A stretch of DNA of 64,000 nt from Flammeovirgaceae bacterium 311 (GCA_000597885.1 CP004371.1:1938501-2002500), one strand, 5' to 3'; shown: positions 35,263 to 44,695, counted from the stretch's first letter. Numbers and translations are program-made. Notes: a model not told the origin generated them from the sequence alone.

Positions 35263-35270
35263 TAATTTTG
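35263..35270 (+). promoter_or_regulatory. putative -7 box for hemA
   Basis: TAATTTTG matches TAnnTTTG exactly. It sits 16 bp before the ATG at 35286, so the transcript would begin about 10 nt before the start codon. It overlaps an upstream in-frame TTG (35268), arguing against that TTG as the start. Confidence 0.6.
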
Positions 35271-35285
35271 GTCTTGAAACTGAAG

Positions 35286-36563
35286 ATGATGCAAACAGGA
35301 TTTAAAGTATTAAGTCTTTCCCATAAGAAGGCTCCCGTAGAGATACGCGAACTTGTTTCTCTTTCCGAAGAAAATTGCCGTGCGCTGTTGCTGCAGTTAC
35401 GCGAGGTGCTTGACATTTCAGAAGCCCTGGTGGTCTCTACCTGCAACCGTACCGAAATATATTATGCTGCCGCACAAGACTTCAGCCAGGAGCTTGTGGG
35501 TCTGATTGGTGTACAAAAAGGCATTCTGAAAACTGAGACCATTCGTCATTACTTTACCAGTATAAACGAAACCGAAGATGCTGTACGCCACCTGTTCAGG
35601 GTTTCCATGGGGCTGGAATCGCAGGTGGTAGGCGATTTACAGATCAGCCATCAGATTAAATGTGCGTACCAGTGGACTGCCGATGCCGACATGGCCGGCC
35701 CCTACCTGCACCGCCTGCTGCATGCTATTTTCTTCACCAATAAAAAAGTGGTGCAGCAAACAGCTTACCGCGATGGTGCCGCCTCAGTATCCTATGCCGC
35801 TGCCGAGCTGGTAGAGGAGCTAACAGCAAATCTTATAGATCCGCATGTACTGCTGGTAGGACTGGGCGAAATTGGTGCTGATGTTTGCCGCCACCTGAGC
35901 AAGCAGCCAAACCTGCACCTGATGATCAGCAACAGAACCATTGGCAAAGCAGAGGCGCTGGCCGCCGAATGTGGTGCCAGGGTAATCTCTTTTGAAGAGG
36001 TAGAAGGGGCCATCTGTGATGCCAACGTGGTTATTTCGTCTGTAGCCATGCCTGCGCCCTTTATCACCCATGCTTCCCTGCAGCGTAACGAACGGCTTGC
36101 CTATCAGATTTACATAGACCTTTCTGTTCCGCGCAGCATAGAGGCTTCTGTAGACGAGCTACCCGGGGTACTGCTCTATAATGTAGACAACATTCAGAAC
36201 CTGGCCTCTGCTGCACTGGACCGCCGCATTGCTGCCATACCACAGGTAGAAGCCCTGATTGAAGAAGCCATTGCAGAGTTTGATGACTGGAGCCGCGATA
36301 TGGTGGTATCTCCTACCATCCAGAAATTAAAAAATGCGCTTGAGCAAATACGGCAGGAAGAAATTACCCGTTACCTCAAAAACAGCAGCAACCAGGAAGC
36401 CCAGCTGGTGGATAAAATAACCAAAAGCATGATGCAGAAAATTATTAAGCTGCCGGTGCTTCAGTTAAAAGCTGCCTGTAAACGTGGAGAAGCCGAAACC
36501 CTAATTGATGTGCTCAACGACCTCTTTAACCTTGAGGAGCGTGCTAAAGAACATCAGTCCTGA
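35286..36563 (+). CDS. hemA: glutamyl-tRNA reductase
   Basis: 425 aa from the ATG at 35286; the adjacent ATG at 35289 is equally possible. Reduces glutamyl-tRNA to glutamate-1-semialdehyde, the first committed step of C5 tetrapyrrole synthesis. STCNRTEIY with catalytic Cys53 is visible, as is the NADPH-binding segment VLLVGLGEIGADVCRHL and the C-terminal helical dimerisation domain. No other hem genes are nearby. Followed after 63 bp by the WG-repeat gene, possibly in the same transcript. Confidence 0.96.
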   Translation: MMQTGFKVLSLSHKKAPVEIRELVSLSEENCRALLLQLREVLDISEALVVSTCNRTEIYYAAAQDFSQELVGLIGVQKGILKTETIRHYFTSINETEDAVRHLFRVSMGLESQVVGDLQISHQIKCAYQWTADADMAGPYLHRLLHAIFFTNKKVVQQTAYRDGAASVSYAAAELVEELTANLIDPHVLLVGLGEIGADVCRHLSKQPNLHLMISNRTIGKAEALAAECGARVISFEEVEGAICDANVVISSVAMPAPFITHASLQRNERLAYQIYIDLSVPRSIEASVDELPGVLLYNVDNIQNLASAALDRRIAAIPQVEALIEEAIAEFDDWSRDMVVSPTIQKLKNALEQIRQEEITRYLKNSSNQEAQLVDKITKSMMQKIIKLPVLQLKAACKRGEAETLIDVLNDLFNLEERAKEHQS

Positions 36564-36626
36564 TCTATTCCGGCTACCGGTACACACTATCTCTACAACG
36601 CATCGTTAAAATACAGGTACGGTAGT

Positions 36627-38699
36627 ATGCCCAAACAAATTTTATTTGCCCCTTTTTCGGGCCTTCTAGTAATATTACTCCTTTTTGTAGCCTACATTCC
36701 GGCAGCTTTCAGCTCCCAGGCAATGCAGGCTGCTTCGCCGTTTGTTATACACAAGGAAGGCAATAAATATGGGCTGGTGAATGAACGTGGCAAGCAGGTG
36801 CTGCCTGCCCGTTACGACAGCCTGCAGTACACCCCCCACAACGAGTATTTTATCGCATACCTGCGCACCAATGGTAAAAAGCAGCAGGCGGGTCTGATCA
36901 ATGCTAAGGGAAAAGAACTGATCCCCATCCGCTATACCGAAATAAAACCCCTGTCGGTTAGCCGCTATGCGGTTACCGATACTGAAAAAAAAATAGCGGT
37001 ATTTGATGATGCCGGTATTGCTAAAACAGCTTTTCAGTTTGATGAGATCACTGCTTTTCGCGGTAAACTGGCCCGCTTTTACCAGCAGGGCAAAGCAGGC
37101 ATTGTGGATACCGATGGCCGCATCAGGCTAAAGCCAGAGTATCAGGACATCATCATCCATAACGATCAGGCTGTAGATGTGGTGCCGGTTAGAAAATGGA
37201 CCATTACAGATGGAAATAACAAGCAGCAAAACACCCTGCTCTACGACAGCATCAGGCCACTGGGCGAAGACCGCTGGGCCGTTACCACCCGCTTTTATGA
37301 TTCTGTAGGCCGCTCTACCACCATGACGGCGCTCAGTGATGCCAGTGGCAATATCCTGGTGTCCTACAAACCTATGCACATCGATCTTTTCAAAAATGGT
37401 GTGGCAAGGGTAAAAGAAGGTGCACATTTTGGATTGATCGACCTGAAAGGCAATTATGTATTACCTGCCGAATGGGACTCACTGGCTGTGGTGCAGAGCG
37501 TTGTAGTCGCTGGTATGCGTTTAACGGCAAACTGGTACTGGCACCTGTTTAACCTGCAGGGCAAAAAACTTAGCCGCCATACCTACCAGCGCATTGTACC
37601 GGTTGCAGCAGGTCCGCTGCCTGCCAAAAAAGATAACCGCTGGGGATATATCGATCAGAACGGCTCCGAAACACTTATCTGCCGATATGATACCACCTTT
37701 GCCTTTACCGGCGAACTGGCAAGGGTTCGTTACAATGGCCAGGAAGGGGTAATCAACAAAGAAGGGCTTTGGCAAATCAGGCCCATGGCCGAAAATATTA
37801 CCATCCTGAGCCCCTCCCGCTTCCTGGCTCGTTTAAAGGGAGGCTACCAGCTCCTGAACGAAACGGGAGAGGTGCTCTTTGAAACAGCCGAGGTGCTTAA
37901 ACCCATTGTAGGTGGCATTGTAGAAATTACCGCTGACCGCCGCTGGGGACTTATTGATCTGAATGGCAGGAGGCTTAGCTTTCCTATTTACGACTGGATT
38001 TCAGATTTACAGGAGGGGCTTGCCTTTATTGCCACCCTGGAGGGACGGAAAGGCATATTAAGTCCTGATGGCAAACAGTATATTGCCGCCGGCCCTACTA
38101 CCTGGGAGCAGCTCTACAGCATGCATGAGGGATTTATAGGCGCACACATTGGCCGCCAGCAGGGGTTTGTAGATACCAATGGCAAGCTTAGAATTGCCAA
38201 CCGCTACGATACCGTTGCCTTTTTCTCCGATGGCATGGCTGCCGTTTCCATCCGCGGCAAATGGGGCTATGTTGATAAAATTGAACGCCTGCGTGTGCAG
38301 CCGCTTTATGACCTGGTACTGCCCTACCAGAATGGAAATGCAGTAGTGCAACTCTCCTCCCGCCAGGGCATTATCGATAAAAAAGGCCAGCTGGTGTTAC
38401 CCCTGGAATATGATAAAATCACCCGCCTTACCAACGGCCGCTTTCTCCTGAAACAGGGCAATCTGATTGGGCTTGCAGATGCACAGGGTAACCGTATCAT
38501 CAGCCCTAAGTACGATGCCGTACAGGACCTGCAAAACGGTTACCTACTGGTAAGCCGAAACGGCAAGAAAGGCCTGGTAACGGTAGATGGCGTAGGTACC
38601 ATCCCAATGGTGTACGATGTACTGATTCACGATGCTGAAAACAACCAGTACCTGTGCACCCATCAGCGTGAAGGCATTCAGCGGGTAACGCTACAATAA
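36627..38699 (+). CDS. secreted WG-repeat protein
   Basis: 690 aa. The N-terminus has a membrane or signal segment (FSGLLVILLLFVAYIPAAFS). The rest is a long array of WG/KWG-type beta repeats of about 45-50 residues, for example NKYGLVNERGKQVLPARYDS, NRWGYIDQNGSETLICRYDT and GKWGYVDKIERLRVQPLYDL; around a dozen copies can be seen. WG repeats form beta-solenoid or propeller-like scaffolds of unknown function common in Bacteroidota. Probably periplasmic or surface. It lies between hemA and a MORN-repeat gene on the same strand. Confidence 0.9.
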   Translation: MPKQILFAPFSGLLVILLLFVAYIPAAFSSQAMQAASPFVIHKEGNKYGLVNERGKQVLPARYDSLQYTPHNEYFIAYLRTNGKKQQAGLINAKGKELIPIRYTEIKPLSVSRYAVTDTEKKIAVFDDAGIAKTAFQFDEITAFRGKLARFYQQGKAGIVDTDGRIRLKPEYQDIIIHNDQAVDVVPVRKWTITDGNNKQQNTLLYDSIRPLGEDRWAVTTRFYDSVGRSTTMTALSDASGNILVSYKPMHIDLFKNGVARVKEGAHFGLIDLKGNYVLPAEWDSLAVVQSVVVAGMRLTANWYWHLFNLQGKKLSRHTYQRIVPVAAGPLPAKKDNRWGYIDQNGSETLICRYDTTFAFTGELARVRYNGQEGVINKEGLWQIRPMAENITILSPSRFLARLKGGYQLLNETGEVLFETAEVLKPIVGGIVEITADRRWGLIDLNGRRLSFPIYDWISDLQEGLAFIATLEGRKGILSPDGKQYIAAGPTTWEQLYSMHEGFIGAHIGRQQGFVDTNGKLRIANRYDTVAFFSDGMAAVSIRGKWGYVDKIERLRVQPLYDLVLPYQNGNAVVQLSSRQGIIDKKGQLVLPLEYDKITRLTNGRFLLKQGNLIGLADAQGNRIISPKYDAVQDLQNGYLLVSRNGKKGLVTVDGVGTIPMVYDVLIHDAENNQYLCTHQREGIQRVTLQ

Positions 38700-38849
38700 A
38701 GACACTGATCAGGGTCCAGCAGGGGCATTAACCTTTATTCCCCGGTCCTGATGCCTGCCTGCTATTCCCTTTTTCTTTATCAGCCAGGCCGGGCAAGGGC
38801 ACAAATTTGTAACTTGCAGCGTTATAGTGGCTGAAATCTGATTATTTAC

Positions 38850-40172
38850 ATGAAGCAATCCCTGTTTCTGCTGATATGCACCCTGGCTGTAGCTTTCTGT
38901 TCTACGGCAGCAGCACAGCAACGCATTACCACCTACCATGATTCTGCCAGATCTATTGTAAAAGCTGTCTACTTTATCCAGGATGGCGATAGCAGCCGCA
39001 TCCATGGTCCGTACAAAGCCTTTCACGCCGATGGTGCCCTGGCAACCAAAGGTGCCTTCAAAGAAGGAAAAAAAGTAGGTGTGTTTGAGCAGTACTATCC
39101 AGAGGGCCAGCTGCAGCGTGCCATTCCTTTTAAAGACGGGCTCCGCAATGGCGAAGTGCTGATCTACGATCCGTATGGTGCAGTAATTCAGCGGGCATTC
39201 TATAAAAACGATTCGCTGCATGGCGAGCTGGTGCAATATTATCCTGACGGCAAAATTCACAGCCAGAGCGAGTTTAAATGGGGAATGCCTGATGGAAAGG
39301 TAACAGAGTATTACGAAGATGGTACCCTGAAACAGGAGATCCTGTATAAAAAAGGTCAGCAAAATGGGGTATCAAAAAACTACTATCCCGACGGCACCTT
39401 AAAATCCGAAGCCGTTTACCGCAACGGACAACAGAGCGGCTATTTCCGCACCTACCATGCTAATGGCCGCCTGGATACAGAAACCACCAATGAAGGCGGC
39501 AAAAAGATTGGCAGCTTTAAGCAATTCTCTGCCGAAGGGGTGCAGCTGGTAGAAGGCCAGTACCTGCAGGGGCTGCTGCACGGCCCCAACAGGGGCTGGC
39601 ACGAGAATGGTGATATCAGGCATATTTTTCAGTATGAGAAAGGGAAAAAAGTAGGCACCAACTACACCTACTACCCGGATAGCGTGCTTGAAAGCAAACT
39701 GGTGGTTGGTAAAGACGGCAGCAGCCAGGAAGAAGTTTACTGGCCCAACGGCAAAGCAAGGGCAAAGAAAATGTACCTGGCAGAGCAGCCGGAAGGCAGC
39801 TGGAAATACTTTGATCAGCAGGGAATGCTGGAAAAAGAAGAGATTTACAGTGGTGGCAAGCTTAATGGTGTAGTGACCACCTACCACCCAAATGGTAAAA
39901 TCAGGAGCACCCTCACCTACCTGAATGGACTCCCCACTGGAGAAGAAAAAGAGTTTTATGCCAGCGGACAGCAAAAAGCACTGTATACTTATAAAAGCGG
40001 CAAGCGTTTTGGCACCTACAAAGAATGGACCGAGAGCGGACAGTTAAAGACTGAAGGCCAGCTGAAAGGCGATCTTAAGATTGGCAAATGGACTTTCTTC
40101 GATGATAAGGGCAAACCCCTTAAAAAAGCAGAGTACCTGAACGGAGAGCTGGTAAAAGAGCAAAAGCTGTAG
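38850..40172 (+). CDS. secreted MORN-like (YwqK-type) repeat protein
   Basis: 440 aa with a signal peptide (MKQSLFLLICTLAVAFCSTA, then AAQQ). The mature protein is almost entirely MORN-variant repeats of about 23 residues of the form YYPDGxLxxExxYKNGxxxG, for example KSEAVYRNGQQSGYFRTYHA; about fifteen units. The family is named after YwqK, annotated as an antitoxin in Bacillus, but these long exported forms have no toxin partner here and an antitoxin role should not be assumed. Possibly a surface scaffold. Ends at a bidirectional terminator. Confidence 0.88.
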   Translation: MKQSLFLLICTLAVAFCSTAAAQQRITTYHDSARSIVKAVYFIQDGDSSRIHGPYKAFHADGALATKGAFKEGKKVGVFEQYYPEGQLQRAIPFKDGLRNGEVLIYDPYGAVIQRAFYKNDSLHGELVQYYPDGKIHSQSEFKWGMPDGKVTEYYEDGTLKQEILYKKGQQNGVSKNYYPDGTLKSEAVYRNGQQSGYFRTYHANGRLDTETTNEGGKKIGSFKQFSAEGVQLVEGQYLQGLLHGPNRGWHENGDIRHIFQYEKGKKVGTNYTYYPDSVLESKLVVGKDGSSQEEVYWPNGKARAKKMYLAEQPEGSWKYFDQQGMLEKEEIYSGGKLNGVVTTYHPNGKIRSTLTYLNGLPTGEEKEFYASGQQKALYTYKSGKRFGTYKEWTESGQLKTEGQLKGDLKIGKWTFFDDKGKPLKKAEYLNGELVKEQKL

Positions 40173-40210
40173 AGGCACATAATGCATCCGGAATTTTGCT
40201 AATCTAAATT

Positions 40211-40258
40211 AAGTATAAAGACAGCCCCGGAAGTGTATCCGGGGCTGTCTTTATACTT
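40211..40258. terminator. bidirectional terminator with perfect 20-bp stem
   Basis: AAGTATAAAGACAGCCCCGG and its exact complement enclose an 8-base loop. A/T tracts on both sides allow it to terminate both the rightward MORN gene and the leftward aldolase-like gene. Confidence 0.92.
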
Positions 40259-40299
40259 AATGCAGCCTGTCTTAAAATCAGGACTGGCTTTGTGTTAGG

Positions 40300-41412
40300 T
40301 CAGATGCTGATCTTTCTTTTCCTCCCCAGCACCTCCCAGGTTTCGGTGGCGCTGCCCCTTTCTACTACATAAGCTTCGGCGTAGAGGTTTACCGTTGGGC
40401 AGATATGGTAGGGCACGCCATATAAAACATCTCCTACCTGAAGCGCCTCCCAGTCCTGTACCTTTAGCACCCCATGCTCTTCGCTCTGGCTAAGCAGTTC
40501 ATAGTTTTCCAGGTTCAGAAATCTTACCCGCTTATCGATGGGATTTTCTGCTGCAATGGCTTTATGGCCCAGGTCTATGGTAACAATTCCTTTTTCAGGT
40601 TTTGAGATGATGCGTGTAAACACCAGTGCCGCAAATTTAAACTTCTGCTCCTGCAGTTTATCGCCATAGCCCCAGTCCCACAGTACACAGGTACCCGGGC
40701 TGCAGTAGGCTTCCTCCCGGAGCAGGTGCGAGGTAAAAGCAGGGGTACCGCCGGCTACCACAATGGGTTTAGGCAGACCGCTGTTTTCGATCGCCTCTAC
40801 CAAGCGCTCTACGGCCCTGAAATCTTTATCGATATTGCTTTTCCGGATGTTAAAATCTGTATCCCGCCAATGGCCATCGTAAACGTGCAGCCCGTGTAGG
40901 TGCAGGTTGGGCAGCTGGTGCAGCTGCTGGTAAAGCGGCAGGATCTCTTCGTTGAGGGGATGCCCCGAACGGTTCATGCCATTGTTAACATCCAGCAGCA
41001 CATGGGCCACCAGCCCGGCCCGGGCAAAAGCCTGCTGGTGCGCCTCTGCTGTTGCCGCATTATCCAGCAGGGAGGCCATAAATACCTGAGGGTACTGCTG
41101 CCGCAGCCGGACCAGCCTTTCTATTTTGGGACCCACCAGCTGGTGTGCCAGGATCAGGTAAGCCCCCCCTGCCTGGCAGACCATTTCTGCTTCGGCAATG
41201 GTGGCACATTTAAAACGGCTTATCCCTGAGACCATCAGCATTTTTACAATGCCGGGCATTTTATTTGTTTTTACATGCACCATCAACCGCTCTGTGCTGC
41301 CGGCCATACGGATCATCAGCTCGATATTATGCTGCACCCGCTCTTTATAGATCAGGAGGGCAGGTGAATCAAGACTAATTTCATTTTCTAAGGTATACCA
41401 GCTTTGTTGCAT
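40300..41412 (-). CDS. D-threonine aldolase/D-serine dehydratase-like PLP enzyme
   Basis: 370 aa, fold type III PLP enzyme (alanine-racemase-like N-terminal TIM barrel plus C-terminal DSD1-type metal-binding domain). The PLP lysine is K48 in VHVKTNK, and the substrate side VDVNNGMNRSGH/VLLDVNNGMNRSG matches the family; C-terminal VPYHICPTVNLY contains the His/Cys pair that binds the divalent metal. Expected reaction: retro-aldol cleavage of D-threonine-type hydroxy amino acids or D-serine dehydration; the two cannot be separated by reading. Monocistronic, divergent from purC. Confidence 0.88.
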   Translation of the reverse strand: MQQSWYTLENEISLDSPALLIYKERVQHNIELMIRMAGSTERLMVHVKTNKMPGIVKMLMVSGISRFKCATIAEAEMVCQAGGAYLILAHQLVGPKIERLVRLRQQYPQVFMASLLDNAATAEAHQQAFARAGLVAHVLLDVNNGMNRSGHPLNEEILPLYQQLHQLPNLHLHGLHVYDGHWRDTDFNIRKSNIDKDFRAVERLVEAIENSGLPKPIVVAGGTPAFTSHLLREEAYCSPGTCVLWDWGYGDKLQEQKFKFAALVFTRIISKPEKGIVTIDLGHKAIAAENPIDKRVRFLNLENYELLSQSEEHGVLKVQDWEALQVGDVLYGVPYHICPTVNLYAEAYVVERGSATETWEVLGRKRKISI

Positions 41413-41601
41413 AGCTTGCCAGGTATTAAATGATTAAAAGGCATAAGTTAAGGAATCGGGCGAAAAAGCTACAACTTTAAGAAATATGCTTATGGAACAG
41501 CAGGGATAGAATGCCAGCTACAGCTTTAAGCCTCAGCTATAATTTTACCGGCAAACCCGCTTCTATCTAAAACCACACTTCCACATTAGCATATTAATAA
41601 A

Positions 41602-41609
41602 TACCTTTG
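41602..41609 (+). promoter_or_regulatory. putative -7 box for purC
   Basis: TACCTTTG matches TAnnTTTG exactly. Only 5 bases separate it from the purC ATG (41615), so the transcript would start at or next to the start codon (leaderless). Confidence 0.55.
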
Positions 41610-41614
41610 CCCCT

Positions 41615-42565
41615 ATGCAGGCACTGAAAGAAACTAATTTTAGCTTCCCGGGCCAGACGGGCTTCTATCGTGGAAAAGTACGCGATGTTTATTTTTTTGA
41701 TGATCAGATGGCAGTTATTACTACCGACCGCATCTCTGCCTTTGATGTAGTGCTGCCCCGGGCTATACCGCACAAAGGCGCTGTGCTGAACAGCATTGCC
41801 GCTTACTTTTTGCGCGGCACTGCCGACCTGGTGCCTAACTGGCTCTATAGCACCCCCCACCCCATGGTGAGCATAGGCCGCCGCTGTATGGCCTATCCTG
41901 TAGAAATGGTGGTGCGCGGCTATCTCTCTGGCCATGCCTGGCGCCAGTACCGTGAGGGGCATCGTCTCCTGTGTGGTGTGGCACTGCCAGAGAGCCTGCA
42001 GGAGAGCGATAAATTACCGCAGCCCATCATTACCCCTACAACAAAAGCCCACGAAGGGCATGATGAGGACATAAGCCGTGAAGAGATTATAAGCCGGGGC
42101 CTGGTACCAGAGGCAGAATATAAGCAGCTGGAGGCCTATGCCTTAGCCCTTTTTGCCCGCGGCACTCAGATGGCTGCCGAAAAAAACCTGATCCTGGTAG
42201 ATACCAAATATGAATTTGGCAGAACGGAAGAAGGAAAAATTTTACTGATCGATGAGGTGCATACTCCCGATAGCAGCCGCTACTTTTACCGCGAGGGATA
42301 TGAAGAACGTCAGCAGAAAAATGAGCCCCAGCGGCAACTTAGTAAGGAATTTGTTCGTCAGTGGTTAATTACCGAAGGCTTTCAGGGAAAAGACGGGCAG
42401 CAGGTGCCCGCCATGACCGATGAAATTGTGCAGCATATATCTGCACGTTACCTCGAACTTTATGAAAAGATAACCGGTTTACCATTTACTAAACCCACGG
42501 AATCAGTTTCGCTGGAGGCCTCTCTGGAAGCTGCTGTCCGCAAAAACATAATCCGCCATATATAG
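41615..42565 (+). CDS. purC: phosphoribosylaminoimidazole-succinocarboxamide synthase
   Basis: 316 aa. SAICAR synthetase, condensing CAIR with aspartate in purine synthesis. [12 protein letters not shown] at residues 16-27 is the N-terminal ATP loop, [13 protein letters not shown] follows, and [10 protein letters not shown] and [10 protein letters not shown] are typical signatures. The length of about 310 fits the longer bacterial form. The start is fixed by the family N-terminus; the promoter box is unusually close. Next gene, STAS, has its own -7 box just after the purC stop. Confidence 0.96.
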   Translation: MQALKETNFSFPGQTGFYRGKVRDVYFFDDQMAVITTDRISAFDVVLPRAIPHKGAVLNSIAAYFLRGTADLVPNWLYSTPHPMVSIGRRCMAYPVEMVVRGYLSGHAWRQYREGHRLLCGVALPESLQESDKLPQPIITPTTKAHEGHDEDISREEIISRGLVPEAEYKQLEAYALALFARGTQMAAEKNLILVDTKYEFGRTEEGKILLIDEVHTPDSSRYFYREGYEERQQKNEPQRQLSKEFVRQWLITEGFQGKDGQQVPAMTDEIVQHISARYLELYEKITGLPFTKPTESVSLEASLEAAVRKNIIRHI

Positions 42566-42575
42566 TTGTTTTTAC

Positions 42576-42583
42576 TAACTTTG
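42576..42583 (+). promoter_or_regulatory. putative -7 box for the STAS-rnz-yhhQ operon
   Basis: TAACTTTG matches TAnnTTTG and lies 19 bp before the STAS ATG, right after the purC stop. Confidence 0.6.
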
Positions 42584-42602
42584 CGCTAAACTTTTTTGGA
42601 GA

Positions 42603-42986
42603 ATGAAATATTCTATTGACAAGCAGGAGCGATACAGCCTGGTTACTTTGCATGAAGAAAAACTAGACACCACTTTGGCTCCCAAATTAAAATCTGAACT
42701 GATTACCCTGCATGCAGAGGGCGTAAAAAATATAGTCCTGGATGTTTCAGAAGTGAAATACATTGACTCCAGCGGCCTTAGCTCTCTTTTGGTTGGCAAC
42801 CGCATTCTTACAGAGGATGGTGGCATATTTGTGATTGCTTCTCCTACAGAACATGTACAGAAGCTTATCAAGATATCGCAGCTGGATAATGTACTGAATA
42901 TCCTGCCCTCGCGGGAGGAAGCCATTGATGCCGTTTTCATGAATGAAATTGAAAACGATCTTAACAGCGGCGAAAATTTGAACTAA
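42603..42986 (+). CDS. STAS-domain anti-sigma factor antagonist-like protein
   Basis: 127 aa, a single STAS domain. VLDVSEVKYIDSSGLSSLL holds the conserved DSSG phosphorylation loop (residues 55-58), as in SpoIIAA/RsbV. Such proteins bind and release anti-sigma kinases according to phosphorylation state; no kinase partner is in the window, so the specific pathway is unknown. A short acidic tail follows the domain. It has its own promoter box, and its stop codon abuts the TTG start of rnz with no spacing, implying coupled translation. Confidence 0.9.
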   Translation: MKYSIDKQERYSLVTLHEEKLDTTLAPKLKSELITLHAEGVKNIVLDVSEVKYIDSSGLSSLLVGNRILTEDGGIFVIASPTEHVQKLIKISQLDNVLNILPSREEAIDAVFMNEIENDLNSGENLN

Positions 42987-43907
42987 TTGGCCTTTCAGGT
43001 TAAAATACTGGGGTCTAACTCTGCCACACCTGCCCATAACAGGAACCAGACCTCACAACTACTGATCGCAGAAAACGAGTACTACCTGATCGATTGTGGA
43101 GAAGGTACCCAGATGCAGCTCATACGCTACCGGATACGCTTCCATAAAATCAGCTGTATCTTTATCAGCCATTTGCACGGCGATCATTACCTGGGACTAA
43201 TGGGCCTGCTGCTCACCATGCACCTGCAGGGGCGCGAACATGAATTACATGTTTTTGGCCCTGCAGGCCTGGATGAGATTATTACCATACAGTTAAAGCA
43301 CAGCGGTACTGTGCTGAGCTATAAGGTCCACTTTACAACCGTGGATCCTGCCAATCCTAACCTTATTTTTGAAAGTAAACTGCTAAGGGTACACTCCATC
43401 CCCCTGGTGCACCGCATTCCCTGTGCCGGATTTATTTTCAGTGAAAAGCCCAAATCGCGCCGTTTTAACAAAGCAAAGCTGCAGGAGGATATGACGGGCG
43501 ACGATATTACACTACTCAAACAGGGCCAGGATATATACACCGCCGATGGGGCGCTACGCTACCGCTGTATTGACTATACCCTGCCGCCACGCCGCTCCCG
43601 CTCCTATGCCTATTGCTCAGATACCCGTTATGAGCCCGGTATTATTCCGCTCATCAAAGGGGTGGATGTACTATACCATGAGTCTACCTTTACCCAGGAA
43701 TTTGAAGAAAGGGCTGCCGCAACCCACCACTCTACAGCCCGGCAGGCTGCCCTGATTGCCCGGGAGGCTAACGCCAGCAAGCTGCTGCTGGGCCATTATT
43801 CTGTACGTTATAAAGACCTGACGCCCCTGCTGGCCGAAGCCCGCCAGGTGTTTTATAATTCCCAACTTGCGCTGGAAGGAGAAACCATCGATATTGGGGA
43901 GGAATGA
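42987..43907 (+). CDS. rnz: ribonuclease Z
   Basis: 306 aa, metallo-beta-lactamase-fold endonuclease that trims tRNA 3' ends. The frame begins at TTG (42987-42989), giving MAFQVKILGSNSATPAHNRN, which matches the usual N-terminus so the TTG is favoured; no ATG lies between it and the fold. HLHGDH zinc motif is at residues 62-67, with further metal ligands DTRYE and HHSTARQAA. The TTG starts immediately after the STAS stop, and the stop overlaps yhhQ by 4 bp (ATGA). Confidence 0.95.
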   Translation: MAFQVKILGSNSATPAHNRNQTSQLLIAENEYYLIDCGEGTQMQLIRYRIRFHKISCIFISHLHGDHYLGLMGLLLTMHLQGREHELHVFGPAGLDEIITIQLKHSGTVLSYKVHFTTVDPANPNLIFESKLLRVHSIPLVHRIPCAGFIFSEKPKSRRFNKAKLQEDMTGDDITLLKQGQDIYTADGALRYRCIDYTLPPRRSRSYAYCSDTRYEPGIIPLIKGVDVLYHESTFTQEFEERAAATHHSTARQAALIAREANASKLLLGHYSVRYKDLTPLLAEARQVFYNSQLALEGETIDIGEE

Positions 43908-44695
43908 AAACGCCTGAACTTCCGCTTAAGGGCAATGGACTCCTGAAACGCCATCAGCTTTACATTGTACTTTCTGCACTTTTCCTGACTAACGCCCTGC
44001 TTGCCGAGCTGTTAGGGGTGAAAATATTTTCCCTGGAAGCTACCATTGGTATTGAACCCGCCCGCATACCGCTGCTGCCGGGGTATATCATGGATTTTAA
44101 CCTGACTGCCGGGGTAATCATCTGGCCAGTGGTTTTTATTACCACCGATCTTATTAATGAATATTTTGGCAAAGCAGGTGTTAAGCGCATCAGCTATATT
44201 ACGGCAACGCTTATTGTATATGCCTTTGCCATTATATGGCTGGTAACTCAGCTAAAGCCGGCTCCTTTCTGGCAGGAGGTAAACAGCCTTGATCCTGAAG
44301 GCAGGCCCTTCAACATCAACTTTGCTTATTCGCTGATTTTTCAGCAGGGCCTGGGCATTATTGTGGGTTCTATCACTGCTTTTTTAATTGGTCAGCTGAT
44401 AGATGCCTGGGTATTTCAGAAGTTAAGAAAGCTTACGAATTCCCGTTATTTATGGCTAAGGGCTACCGGCTCTACCGTTGTTTCACAGCTTATTGACAGC
44501 TTTGTAGTGATCTATATTGCTTTTTACCTGTTTGGCAACTGGCCAATGGAACAGATCATTAGTGTATCCCTGCTGAATTATATCTATAAATTTATAGTAG
44601 CCGTGCTGTTAACACCATTGCTTTATCCTGCCCACAGGATGATTGACCGTTTTCTGCAAAGCGGATCTCCCGTTGAACAGCAGATTTCTGCATAG
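43904..44695 (+). CDS. yhhQ: queuosine precursor transporter (YhhQ/VUT family)
   Basis: 263 aa with six to seven membrane segments and the family signatures LFLTNALLAELLGVKIF near the N-terminus, ITTDLINEYFGKAG, and RATGSTVVSQLIDSFVV. In E. coli YhhQ imports preQ0/preQ1, the tRNA queuosine precursors. The ATG lies in an ATGA overlap with the rnz stop, so STAS, rnz and yhhQ are likely one transcript; pairing rnz with a tRNA-modification transporter gives a common tRNA theme. Confidence 0.93.
   Translation: MKTPELPLKGNGLLKRHQLYIVLSALFLTNALLAELLGVKIFSLEATIGIEPARIPLLPGYIMDFNLTAGVIIWPVVFITTDLINEYFGKAGVKRISYITATLIVYAFAIIWLVTQLKPAPFWQEVNSLDPEGRPFNINFAYSLIFQQGLGIIVGSITAFLIGQLIDAWVFQKLRKLTNSRYLWLRATGSTVVSQLIDSFVVIYIAFYLFGNWPMEQIISVSLLNYIYKFIVAVLLTPLLYPAHRMIDRFLQSGSPVEQQISA

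Noticed and set aside
38850-40172. MORN-repeat protein as a toxin-antitoxin component
   Set aside because: The YwqK label is by repeat type only; the protein is exported and no toxin gene is adjacent.
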